Positions 30,891 through 45,915 are shown, counted from the first letter of the stretch. The stretch: DNA of 64,000 bases from Margaritifera margaritifera (GCA_029931535.1 JAQPZY010001346.1:1-64000); one strand, 5' to 3'. The notes: generated from the sequence alone by a model not told the origin. Numbers and translations are program-made.

Positions 30891-33558
30891 CAGTACAGCT
30901 CACATGATTTTTCGGGACTCCGCGCATCACGGTGGGGTACTTAATCCCCTCTACTTTAGCTTCGCGATAGCACTCTGCGGTGGAGAGGCATAAATTGGCA
31001 TCAATACCTACAAATTACCACCGCGTTTCGGCAGGCACGCCGATGTAAACTCCACTGTGGAGGGGCTAATTGACATTACTGATTGACATCTGAACAGCCA
31101 ATGAATTAAGACCACCTATGGAAAGACTGAGACGTTAAGAGTGATTTACAACCGGATGCCATCTGAAGAATCAGTCGTTTTTATTTTGATCATATATTTG
31201 AACAATAAAAAAATAATTTCAAAAGTCTTGTATATTCAGTACACATTACTGTTTATAAAAGGTTGATCGACTTCTTTTGCAATAAGTTTATGATTTTAAT
31301 TTATTTCAAAGAAATATGAACAAACTTATGCACTAACTTGACGAGAAGCACACATTGCTGAGCCTCTCAAGCAGAATAAATTTATCATTTTGTTCCAAAG
31401 GAAAGTAATTCTCTGAGATATGGACAATTAAAATCCAAATTGACATCCGCTTCTGCTTACCCCCCCCCCCCCCCCCGCCCAACAACAACAAACCTAAAAC
31501 ACTGAATTTACACTGAAATGCAAACCGCGTGCTTAGTCTTTAAGCAGTAATAGCAGAGTCACGAGGCTGAATATTATGACTGCATGTATACTGTAAGGGA
31601 CTGACCATTTAATATATGGGGTTTATATGTTGTTTTGTTTTTTTCGATCAGGATATTTTTTGTTCTTTCATCACAGTAATTATTTATTTTAAGTGAAATA
31701 TGGAACGGATTAATGTCTGCTACAAAAATCAGAGAAAGACAATTGTTTTCATGCATTTACCCTCCCCCCCCCCCCCCCCATTTCCCACGGTTGGAAAATT
31801 CAATTGTCTCTCCCTTATAAAAACTTGACTTCAGCGGATGTTCTACAGAAATCAAGGCAGTGACCATTGTGAACACTGTTGTAAAATATTAACAAGGGTT
31901 TGCATCAAAGAATGATGTAAGTTTCAACTTGGGAACAGTGTGGTTTTATCATACGAAGCCACCTGACTTAGCGCGTTGTACTTTACAGCCGCAATTATGG
32001 TCCCGCGATTAACAACGGAAGTTTGATAATTGTTAGTAATTAATCTGAACTCTGCTTATTACCAAAATGAAAAATAATATGGAAAATTCTAAAATCTGAG
32101 ATGTTCAGAGATTTTAATTTCCAACAAGTTTAGAGCATTTTGCATGGATGTATTGTCTCCACGTGTATCCTATTATTTGCTAATTTTCCTACGGCAAAAA
32201 TATAAAAAATAAAATATACTCTTTTAATTATTTTTATGCAGATATTAAAGAATGCAGTTTCCTGTTTGTGACTGTTAGAGCCTTTGGTTATTGAGCGTGT
32301 TTCTGTTTCTTACCACTTGCAAACTTTTCCAGATTTCAGTTTACGATAACTTGTGCAGTAGTGATTTGGATTCCATATTTTATGAGAGAGAGAGAAGGGG
32401 GGGGGGGAAACTTTACTAAGAAGAGTTAATGATCTAAAATTATTCATCTTATTTTTCTGTATTATGCAATAGGAAAACGAACAGAAAAGACAAAGTTAAA
32501 CATTAATTTCATCTGATGTGCAAGTTTGTCAAATCAATGGCAAAGAAAACAAACCCGCAGAAGCGTTGCTGTTGTACTTTTAGGTTAACAGTTAGCACAT
32601 GAAATTAACACATCAATATCAAAGAAAACACGCAGTGCTGATGGCTTCTATTGTGCTAGGTTTCTTGCACGTGTCAACTACATGTATATAGGATGACCTT
32701 TTGCGACCATTTGTGATTTTTTTTAAAAACCGCTACTTTGGTAATGATTGCAAATTAGTACAGTTTAAAATAAAATAACGATGTGAAATCTTAATAATGC
32801 TTTATTTAAGCGATTGAATGTCAGAAAAAAACGTACAATATGTGAATGAGTACTCATGCATGGAGTAACCATCGGAACTTGTGCGATTTTTTTTCACTTC
32901 AGTCAGGTATGACTGCAGCTTTGTTATTAATTTGTTTGATGTTTATCGTTCTTTTCATTGCAGGTAGTACAATATCACTGACTTTCATATGATCATTACA
33001 ATTTTGTATTGCGTTTACTGAAAAAGAAATAAGGATATGAATGCATGTTTAGATTCCGATAACATAGTTTTGAAGAAAAAGAAATTAGATTAATTTCGCA
33101 AAATGTAGTATTAATACAGTTTACGAGGCATTGTCATTACGTTATCATCATCTTAAATATGATTTGGCACTATGTATCATACATTATCTTAGTTAGAACA
33201 AGGAAATATTTATAATTAACTGAATTACGATGTTTTTTTCAGTATCAAAAAGTTAGCAAATTGCTCCCCAGAGGGATAACGATGTAGATAAATCGGTGCC
33301 CCCCCCCCATCTCTCTCTCAACCTCTGCTTGCATGGGTAATAAACAGTAAACCACTCCCATATTATCGAGACCACGTCCACTCCGCGGTGGTGATCGGAT
33401 GCGACTCCGCGAGAAAGCGTGGTGTGCAGGGCTATTCTCCGCAAGACTCCATGACAACTCCATCAGGACTGGTGGAGGGGTTTTTCTTAATCCTCTCCAC
33501 TCACTCTCCACCCCCACCGCGATGCACAGAGTTCCGAAAAATCAAGTGAGCTGTACTG
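30891..33558. mobile_element. Non-coding pogo-like element, 2.67 kb
   Basis: The ends are CAGTACAGCTCACATGATTT and, inverted, CAGTACAGCTCACTTGATTT. About 47 terminal bases pair with five mismatches. TA flanks both sides (30889-30890, 33559-33560). Subterminal GC-rich blocks with 'ccgcggtgg' and 'ggtggaggggt' motifs occur at both ends. No transposase or other protein is recognisable, so it is a large non-autonomous element. It carries a nested MITE (31597-31814), two poly-C runs (near 31461 and 31765) and lies about 1.1 kb downstream of the RNF213-like stop codon. Confidence 0.85.
31597..31814. mobile_element. GGGA...TCCC MITE nested in the 30.9-33.6 kb element
   Basis: It starts GGGACTGACCATTTAAT and ends ATTCAATTGTCTCTCCC, imperfectly inverted. 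It is flanked by TAA and TTA, consistent with the TWA target of PIF/Harbinger elements. A sister copy is at 39623-39790. Confidence 0.65.
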
Positions 33559-33560
33559 TA

Positions 33561-36500
33561 CATATATCATTGAATGATTACATGTATCTTCTGACATATG
33601 TAGTTCAGGAAATTATTATTAACTTTTGCAAGTTGAATTATGTACCTGTGATGTAGTAAGTTGTGCCAAAAGTTGCCTTTTTGTTTGTATATAAATTAGG
33701 AAAAACTGATATATGTAAATGTTAGTTATCAAATTTGCCAGAATTATTGACTTAAAGGAAAACACAATTTCAAGAATCCGTATTTAGCTTATCTCCTGAT
33801 TTGTTGTTTGTTTATTGTACAAATGTAACAAAATATTGATCTAATTTTACATACATGAACTGCTTCTTGGAAAGCCATAAATAAGATGACCACCATGTAT
33901 GGGTAGATTTAATGTATATTTAAATTTCCACACAATTGTCTCTTGTTCCCCAGAATTATCTGATTCCTGTTTGCAGTTTTGTATTATTAACTGTAGGTGC
34001 AATCCATTAAGATTATGTGTAACATTCAATCCCTTGGATATATGCAGTGGTAAATTTTATTGATTTAGGATGAAGAAAAAAAAATACACAACTTTTTGAA
34101 TGTAATACATTTTTCTGGCTCTTGTGAATGATACCACATCAGTTCTATTCATAAAAATGCTGTTTTTGTTGAAACATGAGGTAAGAAAAATATCATGTCA
34201 TTTACTTTAAGTTTCCAGATGCACTGATAGTGCAAAGATGCACATTTACCTTGGTTTTTCACCAAATGTTTGCACTAAAACAAACTTTATAGCTGTTACA
34301 TGTATATGTTTTTATGCTTCTGTCTTGCATGTCCATCTGTCATGTCACATTATGATTGTCACAAATGTTATGTCCATTTAACAACTTTTAAAGGACTCCA
34401 TAGATTAAAATCAAATCAGATTAAAAGGCTTTACATTGAGAAAACCTACTGTCGCTCAAGTTTGATTTGACCATTGTCTTACAAATTATACAGAGTTATG
34501 TCCTCTATTTTATTTAAAACTTAGCTTTTTAATTGCATCATATTGGTGGTGGCATCTATATGATATGGACACATTTCTAGTTTTTTTTTTAAAATAGGGA
34601 TTTTTATTTAAAAAATTTCATAAAACAACCAATAGCTGATAATTCCAAGCAATAATTGTTACAGTAAAATGTTGATTACTCAGATTTTTTGGGAGACATG
34701 GATTTTTTTCTGGATAATTGGTGGTCTTTATCACTGGGAATTGTATGCATAATAAATAATATGCATTAGGGGACAAAAGTTGGTCTGTATGATTGTTAAG
34801 TCTGGATAATGGACATTTTACAGTGTTGCATCTAAGTAATCGTTGTTTACTCTTATATGTAAACAGATTTGTATGGATGATAACTATTACATGGTGTACA
34901 AAAGATTGCAGTATAGTAATTCTTTTCATACAAAGTTAATAAGTATTTTATATCACAAATAACTCTTGAGGTTTGTATGTATTGAAAGAAAACTTGGAAT
35001 GTAACCAGTAATGTTATCCATTTTTCATATGAAAGACATATTTATAAAATTATGTTATTTTGAAATACTAAATTTGCCTATTTTTTAATTAAATAAAATC
35101 CCTTGTAAATACTTTGTCTACACAAAATGCTTCCCCATTCTCTGTCATAAACGTACAAAATATGAATTTGATATACATTCTAGTATCTGTGACCCTGTAT
35201 TATTTTCAAATATGTTACTTGAGAATAAGCTGTAAATAATAAAGATTATTTTACCTATGATTATTCTTAGACATAATAAAAAGTGAATTAAACTTTTTTT
35301 AAAATTATGTAACTTAAGTTCTGTATCGAAAAATATGGTAATCTGTTTGCCTGTATCTCCCTAATTTGCATCTATTTTGAATTTTTTTACATTATACAGG
35401 TGTTTGAAACATTTTTTCATTCATATTGCAAAAAATAGCTAGATTAAATTTGTATTTACCTTTCTTCTACATTAATTACAACACAGTTTACTCTGTTATA
35501 ACTTTGTCTGCTTTGTAAATTGTGCCTTTCTTACACTTGATGAAGACTTATACACTGTTGCAGCATGTAGATGTCATCTTATTTAGTTGGCCCTTTTGGC
35601 TTCAGTATTTTGAACTGTTGTATTATTTGTATGATTATTTTTGTCAATGCTTTCTGTAAATATTACATTTAACTTGTTGCTGCTTGGAGGCTTGTTCAGT
35701 TATTACAGTTTGTGATATTGTATTTTTACACTTAAATTTTGTGGTAAATATAAAATAAAATCTTAATATTTGATTTCCATCGCCATAGTGCTTGCCTGAG
35801 TCTCATTTTTAAAAATACAGAATAAGTTCTCCAATGTTTGCATATATTTTCTTTTCTTTTTTGTTACCTCTTTTGTTGAAATGATGCAATTTTTTTTTAT
35901 CAAGAAATCAGCAGACCTTGCAGTAAACTGTTAAAACCTTTAATTTTTTAAATTTCTTTTTAATAGTTAGTCTTTACAATTTTTGTTTTTATTCCAGAAG
36001 ACTTAGAGTGATTGGAGTGTAACGTGCTGAGAATTTACTATTATAAATATTTGTTGTTGATCGATGCACATGTATATGTCACTGCATTTGTATGGGAAAA
36101 TATGAACGAGTTTTTTTGTGAGTGACACTGCATGATGTTAAGTGTAGTATTTTTCAGATAACACTAGTTTATAATATCCCATTCAGATGTAACTTATTTA
36201 TTATGTACTCATATTTTTATCTAGGAGTGATTCTAAAATTAATCTGTTTCATCTCCCGATGCATTGCATGATGAAAAAGAGATAATTATCTTTTCACAAC
36301 AGATGCCTCTTTTTGAGGCCTGCACATGTCACAAATAGTAATTCTCTTTAAGACATAACAATCAAACATCATCACTAATACGGTATGGGATTATTGAAAA
36401 TTGCAGCATTTTGTAAACAAGAATTATTTTCAGGAACACGTGTTGTTCAGCATGAAGCAGTGCAGTATAGAGAAATACTGCACAATTCTGAGAATGTTAA

Positions 36501-37728
36501 TGGAGACAAAAAATGAGTATATAATAAGTATATTTATCTACAGCTTGTTTTATCATGCTGCACATATGTATCTTTATTTTGTTGGTGTTATCACATTTAA
36601 GTTTTTATGTTTTCTTGATCTTTCTTTTTAAGTTTTGCACAGTATTTTGCCATTTTGTCTTAAAAAGATTTCATAATAACTTCCCTTCATACCACTATCA
36701 GCCCTGTTATGGATCATACATCAGTGAGAACTCTACAACAGGAATTGATTTCTTATAATAATTTAATTATTTCCTAAAGTTTATATGTCTTGAAAGAAAT
36801 GCCATAATTATTGTGTAATTGTCATGTAATTATTGTATAATTATTATGTAATCAAAGACCTATAAAAGAACTCATTCTTTTGCTAAATGAAAAATTGCTG
36901 TTCCTGTCAAATGGATGGTTGGAACAAAAGATTGCAAACATTTGTTCCAGGGGAGGAAAATCTAGCTGGAAGAGAAAACTATCTACCAAGTATAACTGTT
37001 TCTGCCATAGAGACTGCATGGAAATCTTGACTTTGCACTGATACAGCTACGGTAGCTTTCATCTTTGGTTGTGCTTTATCTTTTATTGTAAAAGGTAAAT
37101 GTTAATGACCTGAGATTTACAATTAGTATGTTAAGAGACGTGCTATTTGTGCACCAACAGGAACTCAACAATTGATGAGTTAACTTGAAATTAGAGGTTT
37201 ACAAATGCATCTCCTGTTCATGTTGATGATTGACCATTCAAGATCACAATAATGACAAGCAAACAAGTAATCTTAATACAGGGTTAATAAGATACATTAT
37301 TTATGAACTTGTATTTTCAAACTTTTAATTAGTTATGTTCAATACAGGCATCAATTAGGCTTTTTGTTTGAAATGTGCCATATTTTTTGCTTAAATAGAT
37401 AATTCTGATTTTTGTGTGTAATCAGTAGTATATCACTGAATAAAGATTAATTTTTGCACAGTCATGTGTTATTTTGATGATATCGATACAATAATGTGGA
37501 GACAATATTTATGTAATGTGCTTGATATTTGAAGATAGGACTGGAGACTATGAAACTTACAGTCTCAAGTCAAAATTTTAGACACTTTATTTTGCATATT
37601 AGTCAGACTGACTTTTCATCAGTTTTGGCAACGTTTAGAATTTAAGTTCTGTAAATATCTAATGATAAGCTTTGTAAAGTTTAATTCAATATAAAGACTA
37701 CCCCCAGCTTTACACAGAATTTATTAGG
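33561..37728. other. AT-rich non-coding region, possibly long 3' UTR
   Basis: No exon recognised on either strand. The texture (T-rich, few repeats, AATAAA at 35754 and 37439) resembles 3' UTR sequence, which would make the RNF213-like transcript end far downstream. This is speculative. Confidence 0.3.
35754..35759 (+). terminator. Alternative distal polyadenylation signal AATAAA
   Basis: The hexamer sits in 'aaaataaaatctt' at the end of a 2-kb AT-rich stretch without coding sequence, followed within 30 bases by T-rich sequence. It could end a very long 3' UTR or an unrecognised non-coding transcript. Another AATAAA at 37439-37444 is followed by a GT-rich stretch. Confidence 0.25.
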
Positions 37729-37730
37729 TA

Positions 37731-39110
37731 CCATATATACTCGCTTATAAGTCGACATTTTTTACTTAGAATTCGACTCATGCAGAATAGGGGTCATCTT
37801 ATAAGCGTGACATTAAAAAAATAAAAAAATCTTGGGGTAATGTTGGAAACTCTAGATGTTTGTAGTACATAAAAAATACTGTCAATTCATATATTTTTAT
37901 GTTTTCATGCCACTATTCCTATGCGGTAATGCATATATGGTATGCACTGTGTTTATTCGTTTCATGACGGTCTTGTAAGCGCGACATACAAATATTTTTT
38001 AAATCAGACCCTAATCCCTTAGCTTATAAAGGCAAACATGCTTTGTTTTTCCAAGTTCACAATCTTTTGATCGAGATACTAATTTGACAATTATGACTTT
38101 AATCCCTTAGCTTGCAAAAGCAGCACTGCTTTGTTTTCCCCAGTGGACAATCCTTTGATCATACCGCACAACTGACACCTGCTCAGTTGCGGCGACCCTT
38201 TAATGAGATATCAAAGACTGTATAATCAAATGCTCTCACAGAGTCTCTACATAAATAATGGTCCAAGTTTATGAATTGTTAGTGTTCTGTCAGTTACTGT
38301 GTACTTTGTCACTTAGATATCATACATCGTGAATAGCTAAACTTAGGTAATTTCACCAATATGGGGAAAAGACAACAAAATGCATACAATGGAGCATTTA
38401 AGCTAAAAGTTATAGACTTTGCAGAGAAAAATAACAATTGCGCCGCAGAACGTGAATTTGGTGTGTCGGAGAAACAGGTGCGTGACTGGCGCAAGAAAAA
38501 GTCAGTTATAGGTGATAGTGCCAGGCATCTGAAGAAAGTAAAGACAAAGAATCAGAGTCGGAAGAGGGATCGGAGTCAGACGATATTTACGATGACGGGA
38601 TGACATTGGAGGAATTTAGAACTTTATTTGGTAACTCTGATGATGAGGATGAATTCTTGGGCTTTGAACCAGATGACATTAGACAGTGACATTTATAGGA
38701 TACCAATTTTATACCTGTATGTGACCTATAATCCAATTCATGGATTTATCATATAAATAGATTAAAAATGTTAAGCTATATGGATTTCATTACACAAAGA
38801 TGGACAAAATGTAAGTTGTAAATTTATTTGTACATATTCAACTCAATAATACAATTGTATTTATTCTACATTGGTTTTTGTTTTTATTTGTCCTATCTAT
38901 CTATATGTCTATCTATCTATCCAGTTTGGCTCGTTTATTTTTCCTAAGTGCAGCTCTGACTCAGTGATGACATTTCACCCCTTGCAGACGGATTTAATTT
39001 GCAAAAAACACCTCGACTTATAGGAGGGTCATAGCTGAATTGGCTTTTTGCCGCCATGAAAAGTGGGGATCGACTTATAGTCGAATCGACTTATAATCGA
39101 GTATATACAG
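37731..39110 (+). mobile_element. Pogo-like element with small DNA-binding/acidic protein
   Basis: The left end is TA|CCATATATACTCGCTTATAA. The right end inverted is CTGTATATACTCGATTATAA. Both are flanked by TA (37729-37730, 39111-39112). Further 'cttataagtcga' motifs lie just inside each end. The element encodes only the small protein at 38361-38689, without a DDE domain, so mobility would need a helper transposase. Confidence 0.85.
38361..38689 (+). pseudogene. Small helix-turn-helix/acidic-tail protein of a pogo-like element, one frameshift
   Basis: ATG at 38361 opens MGKRQQNAYNGAFKLKVIDF, then CAAEREFGVSEKQVRDWRKKK, a Brinker/psq-like helix-turn-helix with a basic end, as found at the N-terminus of pogo-type transposases. 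Near 38530 the frame must shift by one position to continue into an acidic stretch (KESESEEGSESDDIYDDG) ending NSDDEDEFLGFEPDDIRQ and TGA at 38687-38689. Restored length would be about 109 residues, far too short for a transposase. The acidic D-D-x-x-x-E-F-x-G-F tail recurs at 6173-6220. It may be a DNA-binding accessory or a truncated transposase. Function unknown. Confidence 0.6.
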
Positions 39111-39622
39111 TAGGCCCTCTGAGCTTTATAAAAGAGAAATATTGTAATTACCTCTGAATTCTAATAAGGCAATTCAGTTACTTTAATGATAGGAGTTAGT
39201 CAGACATTAGACAGCTTTCAGTGCCTTAAATTACTGTTTTACTATTGGGTTGCAGCATAAATATGTGCACCACAGTACCGTCCTTGGAACTGGAGCATAA
39301 TAACAGCCATTGGAACAAAATGTCTTGGAAACGTTAATGTCAATTTGAATCCCAGAGTTGTGTTAAAATTTTACTGACATACCTGCCACCCTTTCAGAGA
39401 GTATGCAGGGGGGGGGGGGGGGATTGAGACTGAAAAGTTGTGTTTTGAAATCCCAAGGGGGGCAGTGTGTGCAACCCAAAAAAGGAACTTACAATTGAGA
39501 ACAAGTTTATCTACACATATAAGCTTGTAGAAAATGACTGGAAATTCAAATTTGAATCAAATAAATATGTTCTATTTGAAGCATTTAATACACTTTAAAA
39601 CTGAAATGAGTTGATAAACTTA

Positions 39623-39790
39623 GGGACCGACCATTTAATTTTCAGTGGATTTTCTTTCAAACCAGGATATATTTTTTTTCTTTTATCTCAAGAAAATGTA
39701 TTTTTTAAACTAATATAACGGATTTAATTAGTTCTATTTTCTTCAAAAAAAGTCTAGCCTCGCACCACCAAAAATTAAATGGTCTCTCCC
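39623..39790. mobile_element. 168-bp GGGA...TCCC MITE with a paralogous empty site
   Basis: The ends GGGACCGACCATTTAATTTT and AAAATTAAATGGTCTCTCCC are nearly perfect inverted repeats. It is flanked by TTA and ATA. The homologous sequence at about 10706-10715 (gacttatcattg) lacks the insertion. Confidence 0.85.
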
Positions 39791-40019
39791 ATAGCATTGT
39801 TAGATATCATCACCATATAAACATATGTACACACACACACAACCACACAGACATTAAATAATTTTGTTTAAAAAAGCACCAAGTTTCTGACTTTAAAATC
39901 CACAGAACAGTGGAATACCATCTTAACTAGATGCAGTCTTTTTGCTGCTCTTAGTAGGGGGTGATGCAGTGTGATTAGAGTTCGACTTTGCACAGACCAG
40001 AAACTAGATGGTACTGTTG

Positions 40020-40402
40020 TTTAAGCTTGCACGAAGATCTTGTTGAATTGTCTCCGCATAGAAAATGATCTTTTTGCATCTGCATAGCTGTGAGATTGTC
40101 AAACATACAATAGCCACACTAATATGAATGTTTAAACATGTTACTTTTGGGACGGAGTTCTGCATTTGTGCATTGTCCCAATGCTAGGTGCTGTTACTAT
40201 GCTGACATATATCATACACTCCAGAATAACTAATCTTGATATGGTGTTTGCAGTATGTGCAAAGAATAAAATGCTCCCTCATGCTGCTGTGCTTCATAAA
40301 GTCAAACTCCCTCAGCCAGGAGTTTAAACATTTTGTTTTGCTTGGCTTTGCTCACTTCACTGATGGCTCATCCATCCCTGAATCACAGCTGTGTTTTGAC
40401 AT
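40020..40402 (-). pseudogene. BED-like zinc-finger remnant of a transposase
   Basis: From ATG at 40402-40400 on the minus strand one frame with stops reads MSKHSCDSGMDEPSVK, stop, then AKPSKTKCLNSWLREFDFMK, FILCTYCKHHIKISYSGVYD and ICQHSNST-stop-HWDNAQ. C-x2-C followed by H-x5-H matches a BED-type finger, common at the N-terminus of hAT transposases. At least two stops show it is dead. The rest of a transposase is not visible. Confidence 0.45.
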
Positions 40403-40865
40403 TTTGCCTAAAAAAAATGAATGACATTTCCACACTGGTCAAACTACTGTAAAATCTGACTTTAAAGAAACGCTACCACTAATCATGAACTACCCAGTAA
40501 TTTTTAATAAAGAAGGCTTAAACACTATCATTCAAGGCAACAAAGAGTAATAACTTTTGTTTCTTCAACACACATCTCTTTCTTAACTTCTAACAAATTG
40601 GGTTGTTCCACTCCGTGTACTTTACCTGTGCAAAGTAGGCTTAGCCTTATCGGTTCTCCCACAAAGGATTCATAACACATCACCCTAACTATTTTCAGTC
40701 AGTTAAGCAATCTGTGCAAGGTTGGTTGTTTATCTCTGACAAACTTGCATTTGAATCACCTCTGTGACAATCAACTGTATAAAATTGCCTTAAAGTGATA
40801 GCTTTCCATGGGCATTAAGTATGACTGTTTACTGTTTGTACTGGTTACAGGCATATATGGTGTCT

Positions 40866-42795
<1,930 letters not shown>

Positions 42796-43652
42796 TTAAA
42801 TAAAAAGATCAATTGCTTTGAAGTGACTGTCTTTGGAAAGAAATGCACAAGTATTGTACACGTATATAGTAATACTGAGATAAATATAATATCCTCTATA
42901 TATTAAGAAACTGATAATGGTATTTTTGTCAGAACTAGTATTAAGAGTATCAAAATTTCACTCCAATATTCAATGCAATGAAAAAGAAATAGCATGAATT
43001 GTCACTATTTAACATTAAAAGTATATCATTTAAGTTCATTTCCTATACAAATTTTAAAACTCGTTGATTAATTTCAATCTTTTTCTCAACAAGAGGCAAA
43101 ATGTACAAATTGTTGGACTTGTTTCATAAATTTCATATCATATATTAATATAAGATCCTCATATTATTAAGACATCCTGTATAAAGTAGATAATGATATC
43201 TAAAAGAACTGGAAAAAAATACTTTATGCAAGTAAAATCATGAAAGCATAAAATATAAGTGGAATGCTTTGAACATCATTACATATTCCTTTAGGCAATA
43301 ACACTTACATAACTATCAACAAACAGAGTTGTTCCACTGCAATATGGTCTTTTGCACAGCCTGAAAGTTATCACAACAACGTAGATGAACACATTACCAG
43401 TTACCTGTGTGTATTTGCGGTTGAGTTCTAGGGAAAACAATTCACAGTGATAAAAAATGAACTAGTTTATTTGCATAAGTAATCAATGAACAGGAATATA
43501 AATGTTTTCAAGCATTATATTTCTTAAATAAGGCTAGTAAACAATGTAGTTACAATGCAACATTTAATACTTTACAGGGAATGAATGTGATGTGTAGTCA
43601 GCTTTAGTACCATGATCCTCTCATCAGATCTACCTGGAAAAAATTACTTTGG

Positions 43653-43735
43653 TTGTTCTTCTGTAAAATGTGCACCCCCTCTGAAAATAAGAAGCATAGA
43701 TATAATAAGTGCACATTATACACACCAAAATACGG
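43653..43735 (-). mobile_element. Solo end of the pogo-like family seen at 4615
   Basis: Read on the minus strand from TA at 43736-43737: CCGTATTTTGGTGTGTATAA, then tgtgcac, a 'cttattttcag' block and ggggtgcacattttacagaag. It parallels 4615-4695 (tgtgtataatg, ttttattttcag, gggggtgcgcgttttatagaag). No partner end was found nearby. Confidence 0.6.
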
Positions 43736-43755
43736 TAAGCCATAATATGAATCCT

Positions 43756-44397
43756 GTACAAGATAACCTTAAAATACACCCCTTTACAGACAAGTACCAG
43801 ATAACCTTAAAATATACCCCTTTACAGACAACTACAAGATAACTTACAATACACCCCTTTACAAACAGCAACAAGATAACTTACAATACACCCCTTTACA
43901 AACAACTACAAGATAACCTTAAAATACACCCCTTTACAGACAACTACAAGATAACTTACAATACACCCCTTTACAGACAGCAACAAGATAACTTACAATA
44001 CACCCCTTTACAAACAACTACAAGATAACCTTAAAATACACCCCTTTACAGACAACTACAAGATAACGTTAAAATACACCCCTTTACAGACAGCAACAAG
44101 ATAACTTACAATACACCCCTTTACAAACAACTACAAGATAACCTTAAAATACACCCCTTTACAGACAACTACAAGATAACGTTAAAATACACCCCTTTAC
44201 AGACAGCAACAAGATAACTTACAATACACCCCTTTACAAACAACTACAAGACAACCTTAAAATATACCCCTTTACAGACAACTACAAGATAACCTTAAAA
44301 TACACACCTTTACAGACAACAACAAGATAACCTTACAATATAGCTCTTTACAGACAACTACAAGATAACCTTAAAATAAACCTTTTTACAGACAACT
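43756..44397. repeat. ~37-bp minisatellite, about 17 copies
   Basis: The unit runs 'acaagataaccttaaaatac' then acccctttacagacaact, with a 'gataacttacaatacacc' variant. A three-unit block of about 113 bp is itself repeated between 43978 and 44210. Confidence 0.93.
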
Positions 44398-45883
44398 ACT
44401 CAAACTTTGGAAAAAAATTTGACCACTTAGGAACCAGAGGGTAGAGTAAAAGCAGCCTTATTACATCTCACATTAGGTGACAAGTTCAATTAACAGGTAA
44501 CATTCCCCAACAAGAAGGTATTTACTATTAAAGCACAGAATCTAAATGAAAAGACATTTTCCACAAGCAAGAGCTGAAGAATAAATGTTCATGACCAAAG
44601 TTGTCATTATCAAAGTTCTACCCCTTAATCCATCATAAACATAAATGGTTCCATTGACATTTCATTTATGTGTGTATCAGCAGTTTACAAAATTGTTATG
44701 AAATACAGTGGACAAAAGAAACAGTAATACCTACACGTGTTAATATTAAAAATTACCATCTGCCCTACCTTACAGATATGTTACCAATATCCAGTTATTA
44801 GAGACAACTTTTCAGTACTGATAAAGGTATCTGTAAATAGGTATATTAACACTCATAATTATTATTTTAGTAGAGAGAATCAATCAACAATAACAAATCA
44901 AGGTTTCTTTTAAGGCCTTTCCTTTATGCAGCAATAATTCAATCTATATCATGAAAGACTAATTTGAAGGAGAAAAAATATAATTATCTGTTTGACACAA
45001 AAAGACATTGAACAGAAACTGTTCTTTATGTATATACATGAATTGTGAAAATCACTCTCAAAATATTTGAAGGCACTTGTACTTTTTGATTAGGAAGATG
45101 TCCACCAATGTACACCACCATATCTCCTGAAAGATAAAAATTCATGTAATTCAAGTAAATGTAAATGGGTTTTTTTTCATGACTTGTGTAAAAAAAAAAG
45201 GAAAGGTATGTCACTGTAAATACTTATTCATAATTTAATAAAAATACCACTAATTATGTATTAAAATGCAAACAAATGTTTCTTTCTCTATTTGTGTTTA
45301 TATTGATGTGGAAAAACATATTGAGTAAAACAATTTGTAAAAATTACAAAAATAAAATTCAGTATTTGTCCTAATCATATTAACACCTATGTAATTTTCT
45401 CTATATACACTGTATTGAATACACATTGACTATTATTGTAATAGTAGTAATACTTTGTGCACAAATCTATTTTGCTGCATGAAAGTTTGGAAAGACAACA
45501 TTTTTGGGATATAAATATTATGTGAAATTTTATTAAGATACTTGAAAAAGTAAACTTTGCAACCTGCAAATAAATACAAGCTGTCTGATATGTCATTATT
45601 CCCTATTAAATCTTAGAACAAATTCTTAATTCTGGAGCTAAAAATTAATTACCTTTTTGCTTCTTAATTTTTGAGTAAAAACCATTATTTCATCCCTTTC
45701 TTGACATTTGAATTGCAGTAACTTTGTATGTGTACCATTCTACCTATGTTGGTTTCTTTCCTTTGGAGAAAATTGGTGTACTGTGAAATTAAAGTGTACA
45801 GGGTATGCTATAAAATAATCTCAAGTTCCTGGGCTGCATTACTCACAATAATCTTCTCATAGATGGCATGAAAGAATAATGTA
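44398..45883. other. AT-rich non-coding sequence
   Basis: Nothing recognised on either strand. Confidence 0.4.
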
Positions 45884-45915
45884 CCGTATATACTTGCTTA
45901 TAAGTTGGATCCAAA
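45884..45915 (+). mobile_element. Solo left end of the CTGTATATACTCG pogo-like family
   Basis: TA|CCGTATATACTTGCTTATAA followed by gttgga matches the left end of the element at 37731 with few changes. No right end was found within a few kilobases. Confidence 0.55.

Larger units (their letters stand above)
39378..40865 (-). mobile_element. Dispersed repeat, long copy, hAT-like
   Basis: Homologous to 10468-10980 at both ends but with about 775 extra internal bases. The start CATACCTGCC resembles the CATACCTGTC terminus of the hAT element at 8629. The end is near 'ggttacaggcatatat'. The minus strand carries a degraded zinc-finger frame (40020-40402). A MITE (39623-39790) interrupts it, and the sister copy shows the empty site. 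No clear 8-bp target duplication was found, so the exact ends are uncertain. Confidence 0.6.
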
